A program made the translations under genes and the position numbers. Shown piece by piece: positions 57,290 to 64,000 of a stretch of DNA of 64,000 nucleotides; position 1 is the stretch's first letter, and each line of letters starts with the position of its first letter. The stretch is taken from positions 22,195 through 86,194 of the forward strand of contig CALJHC010000005.1 of assembly GCA_938075415.1 (NCBI GenBank). The letters are read 5' to 3'. The notes beneath the pieces are model-generated. The model ran no database searches and was not told the origin of the DNA. It saw nothing but the letters and a program-made list of their open reading frames with translations. The DNA is from an uncultured Rubripirellula sp. (GTDB lineage: Bacteria; Planctomycetota; Planctomycetia; Pirellulales; Pirellulaceae).

Positions 57290-58363
57290 TTAGCATTCTT
57301 TGAGCAGTTTCAGGAAGCGATCAATCTGGTCGGTGGTGGTCGCAAAGCTTGTCACCAGACGATAAAGACCTCGACCTGATTCCATCTTTTCGGCAAACCA
57401 GCTTGGAACGGGCCAAGAATAGAATTGCACACCAGCCGCTTCAAGTTTTTTGGCAACCAATTTTGGCATGGTCACGAATAGCTCATTGGACTGGCAGGGC
57501 CAAGCGATTTGAAGACTCTCAGGTGAATCGCTATCACCTTGAAGTTTAATACCGTTTGCCAGTTGAACCGCCATCTCATTTGCATGAGTGGCGAGATGGA
57601 TCCAGAGATCATCATCCAAGTAGGCGTGAAATTGCGCGGCGATGAAACGAGTCTTTGAAAAAAGCTGTGCTGCTCGCTTCCTGATGAACGGTAATTGTTC
57701 CGCTTGAGCGGGGTCAAAAAACACTAACGCCTCGGCACACCAACATCCATTCTTGGTACCGCCAAAGGAGACAACATCAACACCAGCTTTCCATGTCATT
57801 TCTGCCGGCGTGACCCCCAGATGCACCATGGCGTTTGCAAATCTGGCACCGTCCATATGAAGCGGTAATCCAAACTGGTGAGATAGCTGTGCGATCTCGG
57901 CGATTTGGTCGGTGCTGTAAACGGACCCGGTCTCGGTGGCCTGGGTCACGCTAACGGCCATTGGTTGACCATGATGCACAAAGCTTGGGTCAAAGCGATC
58001 AAGGCCGCGACGCAATGCCATTAGGTCGATACGCCCCATTTCGCCATCAATCGGAGCCATTCGAGCGCCCGAGGTGAAGAATTCCGGTGCTCCGCATTCG
58101 TCTTCAATTAGGTGAGCCTCGCGATGGCAGAGAACAAAACCACCGGGCCGATTCATGGATGATAAAGCCAATGCATTGGCGGCGGTACCGGTTCCCACAA
58201 AGAAGACCGCTACCTCTTTCTCAAACAGTTCATTGAATCTCTGCTCTAAATCGTGATCAAGTTCACTATCGCCGTAAGCGGGTGAGAACCCTTCACTATG
58301 GCGCTGCAAGGAAGCTGCGATTTCTTTGGCAGCTCCCGACCAATTGTCACTGGCAAAATTCAT
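57290..58363 (-). CDS. Low-specificity L-threonine aldolase family protein
   Basis: PLP enzyme of fold type I that splits threonine into glycine and acetaldehyde, or acts on related beta-hydroxy amino acids. FFVGTGTAANALAL binds cofactor phosphate, LHMDGARFANAMVHLG carries the cofactor Asp, and Lys204 in VVSFGGTKNG forms the Schiff base. The N terminus NFASDN is the usual start for this group. Length 357 is typical. It lies 136 bp upstream of the methylene-H4MPT dehydrogenase end on the same strand but is probably transcribed apart. Confidence 0.88.
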   Translation of the reverse strand: MNFASDNWSGAAKEIAASLQRHSEGFSPAYGDSELDHDLEQRFNELFEKEVAVFFVGTGTAANALALSSMNRPGGFVLCHREAHLIEDECGAPEFFTSGARMAPIDGEMGRIDLMALRRGLDRFDPSFVHHGQPMAVSVTQATETGSVYSTDQIAEIAQLSHQFGLPLHMDGARFANAMVHLGVTPAEMTWKAGVDVVSFGGTKNGCWCAEALVFFDPAQAEQLPFIRKRAAQLFSKTRFIAAQFHAYLDDDLWIHLATHANEMAVQLANGIKLQGDSDSPESLQIAWPCQSNELFVTMPKLVAKKLEAAGVQFYSWPVPSWFAEKMESGRGLYRLVTSFATTTDQIDRFLKLLKEC

Positions 58364-58499
58364 GAAATTTCGTTGCGGTGGTGGTTCAGAATGAAATGGG
58401 TTGTTTGCTGTAGGTCCAGCCTACGAAGGCCGGATGGCACTGACTGGATTTTGGTCATCAAACGGTCTCGTTGTGGGCCGCCAACTACACCCACCTAAA

Positions 58500-59366
58500 C
58501 TAACCGATTGTTTTGGCGAGGGTGTAGATTTCCGCTGCGTCGAGTAGGCGATCATTCGATTCGAATAGCGAGGTGATCGAAGCTCGGTGAATTTTCATTT
58601 TCAATCCTCCGACTCCAATTGCACCATAGGCAACACCATTGCCAAATTCGATTGCTTTGTCCGTGATGCCAATGCCACCAATTCCTGCTGGAGGAACCGC
58701 ATTAAGATCGATTGCAACTTTGAGAGCAGCGTTCGACCTGAGGTCCTGTTCCGAGGCCAATTCAATCCCGGCCGCACCGCAGGCGATCACCACTTCCGCA
58801 GCTTTCAACGCCGCCAACGTGGAGGTTTGATCAGTGGTGGCCAGTGCAGCGAGCGAGGGGTTGTTTTCGAGCTTAGTCGAGATCTCTTCGCAGGCTTCTC
58901 GGGATCGTTCAAGTGAGCGACTGGTGAGCGTGACATTCGCACCATCGCTGGCAAGAAGTTGAGCCACGCGACGACCAACTGGGCCGGTTCCACCGAGAAC
59001 CAATGCCTGGCAACCGGTGAGGTTAAGATGTCGGCTCGCAGCCACTACCGCAGCTGCAGCCGTCGTGTTGCAACCATTCGCGTCGAGCATCAGGGAGACT
59101 CGAACGGGGCCGAAAAAAGATGACTCGGCGGCCCGCATTAATTCTTCAGCTTGCTGGACATTTGAACCACCGATGAAGATCGCAGTGTGCTTGAGGTTGT
59201 CGCCACCTCGTGTGAACATTGCGCCGTGGACCAGTGGCACGATGTTATCCGCATTCACATCGCCGTATCGCAGGATCTGCTCGACTCCCGCATCAATGGC
59301 GACAACCGAATCAAAAGAACTTGGGTGCTGGTCGCTATCGATTTGGAGAAGGATACGTGTGGGCAT
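58500..59366 (-). CDS. mtdB/mtdC: NAD(P)-dependent methylene-tetrahydromethanopterin dehydrogenase
   Basis: Oxidises methylene-H4MPT to methenyl-H4MPT with NAD(P)+, the second step of H4MPT-linked formaldehyde oxidation. The N-terminal part has VPLVHGAMFTRGG and KHTAIFIGGSNV; the Rossmann motif is VLGGTGPVGRR (123-133), then TSRSLER. DLNAVPPAGIGGIG and GAIGVGGLKMKIHR are typical C-terminal blocks. Length 288 fits MtdA/B/C. A planctomycete-type class called MtdC is known; I cannot separate MtdB from MtdC without a tree. It lies downstream of fae but behind a strong terminator. Confidence 0.92.
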   Translation of the reverse strand: MPTRILLQIDSDQHPSSFDSVVAIDAGVEQILRYGDVNADNIVPLVHGAMFTRGGDNLKHTAIFIGGSNVQQAEELMRAAESSFFGPVRVSLMLDANGCNTTAAAAVVAASRHLNLTGCQALVLGGTGPVGRRVAQLLASDGANVTLTSRSLERSREACEEISTKLENNPSLAALATTDQTSTLAALKAAEVVIACGAAGIELASEQDLRSNAALKVAIDLNAVPPAGIGGIGITDKAIEFGNGVAYGAIGVGGLKMKIHRASITSLFESNDRLLDAAEIYTLAKTIG

Positions 59367-59421
59367 GATCGCGGCGTTTACTTGGAGGCTTAGGTGGATT
59401 GGATCGTGTCCGCATATGAAA

Positions 59422-59454
59422 AAAGCTTTCCGACACGATGGACCGGAAAGCTTT
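59422..59454 (-). terminator. Intrinsic terminator of fae
   Basis: Perfect 11-bp stem AAAGCTTTCCG (59422-59432) with its complement (59444-59454). Read on the minus strand it is followed by T residues (complement of the A-run 59419-59424). It lies 27 bp after the fae stop and before mtdB. Confidence 0.85.
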
Positions 59455-59481
59455 CTGTTTTAACGAAACCGAAGAGACTGC

Positions 59482-59979
59482 CTAGAAACCTTTGAATGGG
59501 TGAGCAGCTGAATCTTTCTTCGCAAGCATTTCGTCAGCCGATGGCTTGCCGCTCATCGCACTGATCAGCGATTCCTTGGTTGCTTCGTAGTTGTAATTGT
59601 AGATCTTCTCGTCATCTTCAGCCGCTGGGTGAATGAAGACACCACAGACGCAGACGAGATCCTCTGCTTGGTCCTTTGGAATGATTCCTTCGCCGACCGC
59701 GTCAGCGACAGCCTTGGCGACACCCGCCTGAGCAGGACCGAACATTTGAACCGCTTGCTTCATGCCCTTGATGGTTACCTTCGTGATCATCACGGTCGCT
59801 GGTTTGACAGCAACATTTGGCTCAAGAACCGCCAGCAGATTGGTGTGACCTTCGCTTTGAGTCGAAAGAGCGTTGGCAAATGCGGTTCCGACAGGACCAT
59901 TTTTACTACCAATCATCAAGTCAATGTGTGCGACTTCATTGCCATCACCGACTAAAGCTTCACCGATGTAAAACTGCAT
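59482..59979 (-). CDS. fae: Formaldehyde-activating enzyme
   Basis: Catalyses condensation of formaldehyde with H4MPT to methylene-H4MPT. ATG 59979 (MQFYIGEALVGDG) begins exactly where Fae proteins begin; upstream codons in frame are not family-like. The catalytic His18 is in GNEVAHIDLMIG. Other signature blocks are TIKGMKQAVQMFGPAQAGVA and IYNYNYEATKESL. Length 165 is standard. A dedicated terminator suggests an abundant short transcript. It is divergent from the ATP-grasp gene. Confidence 0.97.
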   Translation of the reverse strand: MQFYIGEALVGDGNEVAHIDLMIGSKNGPVGTAFANALSTQSEGHTNLLAVLEPNVAVKPATVMITKVTIKGMKQAVQMFGPAQAGVAKAVADAVGEGIIPKDQAEDLVCVCGVFIHPAAEDDEKIYNYNYEATKESLISAMSGKPSADEMLAKKDSAAHPFKGF

Positions 59980-60062
59980 AACAGAGCCTGCTATAAGTGA
60001 GAAATATTTTGAAAGGCTCGTCGAACACCACAACGCTTAGGACTTTTGCCAAGTCTAAGAAA

Positions 60063-60077
60063 CAGAGTCTAACTCTG
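60063..60077. promoter_or_regulatory. Dyad in the fae/ATP-grasp divergent region
   Basis: CAGAGT-CTA-ACTCTG is a perfect inverted repeat with a three-base centre, located 84 bp before the fae start and 171 bp before the ATP-grasp start. Size and position suit a regulator site, though it may be chance. Confidence 0.3.
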
Positions 60078-60247
60078 CTTCTGAATGCTGTTCATGGTGT
60101 GATCGTGAAGCCATGTGTACACTGCTGGGCAAGAAGCGACTCGAGTTTTATCTGGACCCGACATCGCCAGTATTTAGGCCAACAACCGGCACACGCCGAT
60201 ATTTCAGGTTCTTGCCCGAACCGAAAACCTATCAGACCCAGCCGACG

Positions 60248-61618
60248 ATGCAAGCACCCGCTGAATCGAAACTCACTCCAGCCGGCAATCCGATCGTATT
60301 GTCCCCGAAAATCTGCCTAATCGGAGCTTCCGTTCGAGCCGCGGCTGAGTCCGCATTCGCCGCCGGTTACCGAGTGACTGCAGTGGATCAGTTTGGTGAT
60401 CGGGACACACTCCGAGTAGCTGAGCAGTACATTCCTTTACCCAAAGTAGGTGATTGGAGCTTTCTGGCACTGGGACACCGTGGCAACGCGGAAGGATCGG
60501 TCGCCTCAAATTGGAATCAGTTACCACCAATTGAACAAAGACGTATCGAAGCTTTCAGACAGCAGTTGGTCTCCCTTGGTGAATCGATGCCAATTTTGGT
60601 GGTTGGTGGAATGCGTGGTTTATCTTTTCCTTTGGTAGATGTAACGAAGAACAACTCAGATTTTGGCGGAGATCAGAGTCTTGCACCTTTTAATGGTCCT
60701 GAGTCTCTTGCCAGAGCGGCCAGGGACACCATTTTTCAAATTCCCAAATCCTTCAAATGCACTGAAGGACAGACTGAACGCTTTCAGGATAAGAAATGGC
60801 TTATCAAGCGATTGAACGATTGCGGCGGTCTTGGTGTGCGAACATTGACGCCTGAGCTATCCGGCGCGGGGAGGTTCAGTCAGGACGGTGAACATCTTGT
60901 TCAGCAATGGATGCCGGGCCGTCTCTATGGAGCCTGTCTTCTGAGTAACGGTTTGGAGGTTGCACTTTTAGGAACCTGTCGAGGACGCTTCACTTCGATG
61001 GGTGGGATGCCTTTTGTTTATTGTGGTTCAGTGGGTCCCGTCGCGATTTCCGACAGGACTCAAAAAGCTCTGTTGGCATTTGGGCGTCGTTTGATTCAGC
61101 AAACGGGCTGGCGTGGATTATTCAATGTCGATTGGTTGCAGGAGCACTCGCCAAAGGACCCCTCGGGTCATCATTGGTTGCTTGAGGTGAATCCGAGATG
61201 GAGTGGTTCGACGGAATTACTTGAGCGAGCGTGGCGGGCTGCCTTGAAGGCAGCTAGTCGAGATAATGCGACCTCTTCGTCTGATCAACCATCCGTCTCT
61301 TTTTTAAAGTGGACCGTGGATGCTTGCCAGGGAAAAGCGTTGCCTGGATTACTGCGGCAAGTATCGGTTAATCAACTTGCTAATCATTCTCTGGTCAAAC
61401 GAATCATCTTCAGTCGCCGAGAACAGAAGTTTGATCCTGACTGTTTACCGATCGAACTGGAGCCCGGTGAGTCGTTGCACGACCTGCCCCGCCAACCCTT
61501 GGTAGTTAAGCACGGAGAACCGATTTGTACCTTGATGACTTGCTGGAAAGAGAAAGAAAAAAGCTCGGCACAAAGGTACCGAGCTTTGGTCAGTTGTTTA
61601 GCGAAGGGCCAAGCTTAA
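60248..61618 (+). CDS. ATP-grasp family ligase linked to H4MPT/methanofuran genes
   Basis: ATP-grasp carboxylate-amine ligase fold. From ATG 60248 (MQAPAESK) it has 456 residues; the frame is open back to 60113. The N-terminal part resembles a preATP-grasp domain (ICLIGASVRAAAESAFAAGY). The ATP-grasp core includes DKKWLIKRLNDCGGLGVR, QQWMPGRLYGAC and the metal-site stretch WLLEVNPRWSGSTELLERA. ATP-grasp proteins of unknown or cofactor-synthesis role (such as OrfY) recur in bacterial H4MPT gene clusters, so a step in H4MPT or methanofuran synthesis is a reasonable inference. It is divergent from fae and convergent with the Met-rich gene. Confidence 0.8.
   Translation: MQAPAESKLTPAGNPIVLSPKICLIGASVRAAAESAFAAGYRVTAVDQFGDRDTLRVAEQYIPLPKVGDWSFLALGHRGNAEGSVASNWNQLPPIEQRRIEAFRQQLVSLGESMPILVVGGMRGLSFPLVDVTKNNSDFGGDQSLAPFNGPESLARAARDTIFQIPKSFKCTEGQTERFQDKKWLIKRLNDCGGLGVRTLTPELSGAGRFSQDGEHLVQQWMPGRLYGACLLSNGLEVALLGTCRGRFTSMGGMPFVYCGSVGPVAISDRTQKALLAFGRRLIQQTGWRGLFNVDWLQEHSPKDPSGHHWLLEVNPRWSGSTELLERAWRAALKAASRDNATSSSDQPSVSFLKWTVDACQGKALPGLLRQVSVNQLANHSLVKRIIFSRREQKFDPDCLPIELEPGESLHDLPRQPLVVKHGEPICTLMTCWKEKEKSSAQRYRALVSCLAKGQA
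61560..61587 (-). terminator. Terminator inside the 3' end of the ATP-grasp gene
   Basis: AAAGCTCGG (61560-61568) pairs with CCGAGCTTT (61579-61587) around a ten-base loop. On the minus strand it is followed by a T-rich run (complement of GAGAAAGAAAA). It would end transcripts of the Met-rich gene, whose stop is 148 bp before it. Confidence 0.6.
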
Positions 61619-61734
61619 CAGGCATCCAAGGTTAAATTCGCGGGTTTTTCTAAGGGAGTACCGTTGAATTCGTTGTCCCTGGTCTCCGTCCCTGGTCTCC
61701 GCCAGTTCACCGTTAGGACCACGAGCAGCCAAAA

Positions 61735-63759
61735 TTATTCGCCCCGTTCCTCGGCATAGGTGTAAGCTCGGAACATTTGTTGATCCGAAATCTCGTCTGC
61801 AACAATTAATTGTCCTGACTGATCAAACAGCAGCATCATTCCGGGAGATGTTAATTCCTTCGTAATTGACAGTGGTGTGCCACCCTCCATATCAACGATG
61901 GTGGTTCCACTAATCAGTTCCGCATCCGGCATTTTCTTGACGGTCAGCGTAATCGGATCCACAACATCGGCAGATTCGACTTTCTTGCTAAGGACAGTCC
62001 CCTCAGTCGCTTCGATTTCTATTGGAATTCGAGCACCGGTTTGCAAATCATACCGCGAGGCGAGAATCTTGGCCTTCGGGTCGTCTCTGGCGTATTCGAC
62101 GTCTTTTCCAGCGACTTTCAGAGTGCTGACTGAACCACGCTCGATAGGACCAACGAAGTACTGTTCCAGCGTGGGAAGTCCGATGGCTTCAGTCGTTTCA
62201 CTCCAATCACTCCAGCGTCGAAAGGTTCGCTTGCCATCTTTGAGTGCGTTGGCCATTAACGACTGAACACGAGTCGCAACATCTGGAGCAAGGCTGCTGA
62301 CCCTCGGTTGCAGTTTTTCGGAGAACGGAAAGTTTGGATCATTCACTGCGTAGCGGACTCGGTAGACATATTTCCGACCGTACTTGGGCGAATTTTTGAA
62401 TCCGGCGAAGTCATAGAATCGGATCAGTTTGTAATCCACCGGATCAGCTTCCAGGGCACCTCGACCCATCATGGCCATCCCCATGCCCATCATCATGCCA
62501 TCGTTCATGCCCATGTCTTCCATTTCCATTCCCATATCCATGCCCATGCCGCCATACATATCATCCATGCCTCCGTTGGAACGCTGGCCGGGTGCGACGA
62601 GTTCGGTATCGTCCTCCATCTCCATCGTGAACTCTGTGATGTCTTCTTCTTCTTCAGTGTTTCCTTGCTGACGCTTGAGTTCGCTTTGCGACATCTCGGG
62701 GACCAAAGGGTGAAGTGAGAACGATCGGTGGTCATCAAGCAGAACAGGAGGGATCCACATCGTCAAAGCATCGTCTCGGTAGTCAGATGGAACCACTTCT
62801 GGAGCAAAGCCTGACCAGCGAAAGGCTGCAAGTTTCGTATAGAGGGTTCGATCCCAGACATCACTCCAGTCAGCATCAACCAGTTGATCGGTTGACTTGT
62901 CGGTGACATCTGCACGTTGGACTTGCATGTCGTAATAAAATGGCGTGTCACGACGTGGGTCAAACTGGTCGGCATCTTGCAAAGCCTGCTTGTAGGCCTC
63001 GTAAAGTTCGCGATGAGGAACTACTGCAGAACCAGCAATGAACCAGCCAATGGATGGTTCGGGGTTCGCATTGTCAGCAGTGGCAGTTGGACGCATGCCT
63101 AGATCATGGCTGCTGTTAAACATGCGATTTGGTCCTGAAGCACCGCCATCACCGGTGCCCATCTCTCCCATCATTTCTTCCATCATGTCCATCTCTTCAC
63201 CGCCCATCATCTCGTCCATCATTTCCTCCATGCCATCAGCGCCTCCGGCACCGCGAGTTCGGCTTCGACGTTCACGACGCTTGGGCTTTTCTTTTTTTTC
63301 CAGCGGTTCCGCATTCTCGAGTGCCGCTAGAGCGTAGGTGTCATCCTCCGTTCGGCTACCTCGAATGGCAATCGAGGTGGCAACTGAGTGGACGATGAGT
63401 GATTGAGGTGCGATCAGTTTTGGATCAAGGCGACGAACCACCGAGTTGGGTGATTTACCTGTCCATGACTTAGGAAGCGTGTAATCGAGGGGGTCCACGG
63501 CCGAATCAAGGCGAGCGGTTTCCTTGACAATGTCAAACGTTGGCCGACGCTCGGGTAGAATTTTATCGTTATGGTTGAGGTCGATGTCCGACTTGACCGA
63601 ATTCGCCTGTGAGGCCAACGCCTCCGGTTGCTTCTTGTCGAGAAAATCTGGCTTCTGTGACCCCGTGTAGATCAGGAAACCCGATCCAAGAATCACTAGG
63701 GCAAGGATCATTTTCTCGAAGTGATTCAGGAAAAAGTCTTTGATTTTGTCGGCATCCAT
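61735..63759 (-). CDS. Membrane-anchored protein with Met-rich tracts
   Basis: A 674-residue protein of no recognised family. One membrane helix (about 17-34, MILALVILGSGFLIYTG) follows a short cytosolic N terminus. The rest is probably outside the inner membrane. Two Met/Gly/Asp/Glu-rich tracts stand out: one near residues 175-205 (MEEMMDEMMGGEEMDMMEEM) and one near 395-432 (dense GMGMDMGMEMEDMGM pattern). A basic patch KKEKPKRRERRSRTR precedes the first. Between and after are ordinary mixed alpha/beta stretches such as PKYGRKYVYRVRYAVNDPNF. Met-rich segments bind copper or silver in other proteins; that is only a possibility here. The gene upstream on this strand ends in Pro/Thr repeats. 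Confidence 0.8.
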   Translation of the reverse strand: MDADKIKDFFLNHFEKMILALVILGSGFLIYTGSQKPDFLDKKQPEALASQANSVKSDIDLNHNDKILPERRPTFDIVKETARLDSAVDPLDYTLPKSWTGKSPNSVVRRLDPKLIAPQSLIVHSVATSIAIRGSRTEDDTYALAALENAEPLEKKEKPKRRERRSRTRGAGGADGMEEMMDEMMGGEEMDMMEEMMGEMGTGDGGASGPNRMFNSSHDLGMRPTATADNANPEPSIGWFIAGSAVVPHRELYEAYKQALQDADQFDPRRDTPFYYDMQVQRADVTDKSTDQLVDADWSDVWDRTLYTKLAAFRWSGFAPEVVPSDYRDDALTMWIPPVLLDDHRSFSLHPLVPEMSQSELKRQQGNTEEEEDITEFTMEMEDDTELVAPGQRSNGGMDDMYGGMGMDMGMEMEDMGMNDGMMMGMGMAMMGRGALEADPVDYKLIRFYDFAGFKNSPKYGRKYVYRVRYAVNDPNFPFSEKLQPRVSSLAPDVATRVQSLMANALKDGKRTFRRWSDWSETTEAIGLPTLEQYFVGPIERGSVSTLKVAGKDVEYARDDPKAKILASRYDLQTGARIPIEIEATEGTVLSKKVESADVVDPITLTVKKMPDAELISGTTIVDMEGGTPLSITKELTSPGMMLLFDQSGQLIVADEISDQQMFRAYTYAEERGE

Positions 63760-63885
63760 CGGGTGTTCCCTTGTTCTTGACGCTGAACGAATCAGTTAAC
63801 GCAGTTTAATGATTGAGTAAGCAGGTTGATAACGAACAGGAAAGCCTTTTCGGCTTTCAATGCTGTTGACCGGTGAATCGCGTGA

Positions 63886-64000
63886 TCAGGCACCCGGAGT
63901 GTTACTGGGAGTCCCAGCCGGTGGTGTGGTTGCCGGTGGTGTGGTTGCCGGTGGTGTGGTTACCGGTGGTGTGGTTGCCGGTGGTGTGGTTACCGGTGGT
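63886..64000 (-). CDS. C-terminal fragment with PPVTT/PPATT repeats, cut by window end
   Basis: A minus-strand reading frame enters from beyond the window and stops at TGA (63886-63888). Its last 37 codons read as repeats of PPVTT and PPATT followed by PPAGTPSNTPGA. The 15-bp DNA repeat keeps frame. Such Pro/Thr tails are typical of flexible linkers or surface-exposed ends. It lies 126 bp upstream of the Met-rich gene on the same strand, so they may share an operon. Nothing can be said of its main domain. Confidence 0.6.
   Translation of the reverse strand, partial: PPVTTPPATTPPVTTPPATTPPATTPPAGTPSNTPGA
63917..64000. repeat. 15-bp tandem repeat at window end, 5.6 copies visible
   Basis: Unit GCCGGTGGTGTGGTT (or ACC in place of GCC) starts at 63917, 63932, 63947, 63962, 63977 and 63992 and continues past the window. 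Confidence 0.95.

Noticed and set aside
58415..58434. Small hairpin (TCCAGCCT with AGGCCGGA) between the threonine aldolase and mtdB
   Set aside because: It may be a dispersed repeat, but I see only one copy and the stem has a mismatch, so there is no support.

Overview
The window reads as chromosome from a planctomycete of the Pirellulaceae type (Rhodopirellula-like). This is inferred from gene content. There is a DUF1501 secreted protein with a twin-arginine signal, DUF1080/LamG-type secreted proteins, a CxxCH secreted protein of the kind linked to planctomycete cytochromes, MJ0042 zinc-ribbon membrane proteins, a CE15-type esterase, and bacterial genes of the tetrahydromethanopterin (H4MPT) C1 pathway (ftr, a methylene-H4MPT dehydrogenase, fae). 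Genes sit mostly alone or in pairs, separated by long non-coding gaps, and Shine-Dalgarno sites are often weak. I found no rRNA, tRNA, CRISPR array, insertion sequence or prophage.

Layout. 0-9 kb: a truncated MBOAT acyltransferase, a FetAB-type exporter, the helicase HrpB, a CE15-like esterase, then 5-formyl-THF cyclo-ligase with Ftr. 9-20 kb: rhamnulokinase, a Nudix hydrolase preceded by a strongly structured intergenic stretch, CCA-adding enzyme, a CNNM/CorC protein, a DegT aminotransferase with a clear terminator, then TilS, CbpA and RnpA on one strand. 20-33 kb: RNase Y, a very large Tex-like protein with disordered and Gly-rich segments plus a small partner, a sugar isomerase-like protein, a LamG-type secreted protein, a zinc-ribbon Nudix protein and a Gfo/Idh/MocA protein. 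33-36 kb: a MurB-like protein lacking its catalytic residues, followed by an FtsQ-like protein; this looks like a relic of the division and cell wall (dcw) cluster. 36-49 kb: DUF1501, a minimal Tad secretion set (CpaF, TadB, TadC), a type IIA topoisomerase pair and a zinc-ribbon membrane protein. 49-57 kb: PheT without its EMAP domain, DUF1080, a CxxCH protein, a BD-FAE-like esterase and a VOC protein. 57-64 kb: threonine aldolase, methylene-H4MPT dehydrogenase, Fae, an ATP-grasp enzyme, a Met-rich membrane-anchored protein, and the Pro/Thr-repeat tail of a gene cut by the window end.

How the genes relate. Fae condenses formaldehyde with H4MPT, the dehydrogenase oxidises methylene-H4MPT, and Ftr transfers the formyl group to methanofuran. 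These three steps lie at opposite ends of the window. RNase Y, RnpA, TilS, the CCA enzyme, HrpB and the Tex-like protein make the middle rich in RNA processing functions. Short tandem repeats of 15-18 bp recur in genes and gaps alike. The most unusual items are the catalytically degenerate MurB next to FtsQ, the enlarged Tex-like protein, the EMAP-less PheT, the Met-rich protein, and two structured intergenic regions that could encode RNAs.
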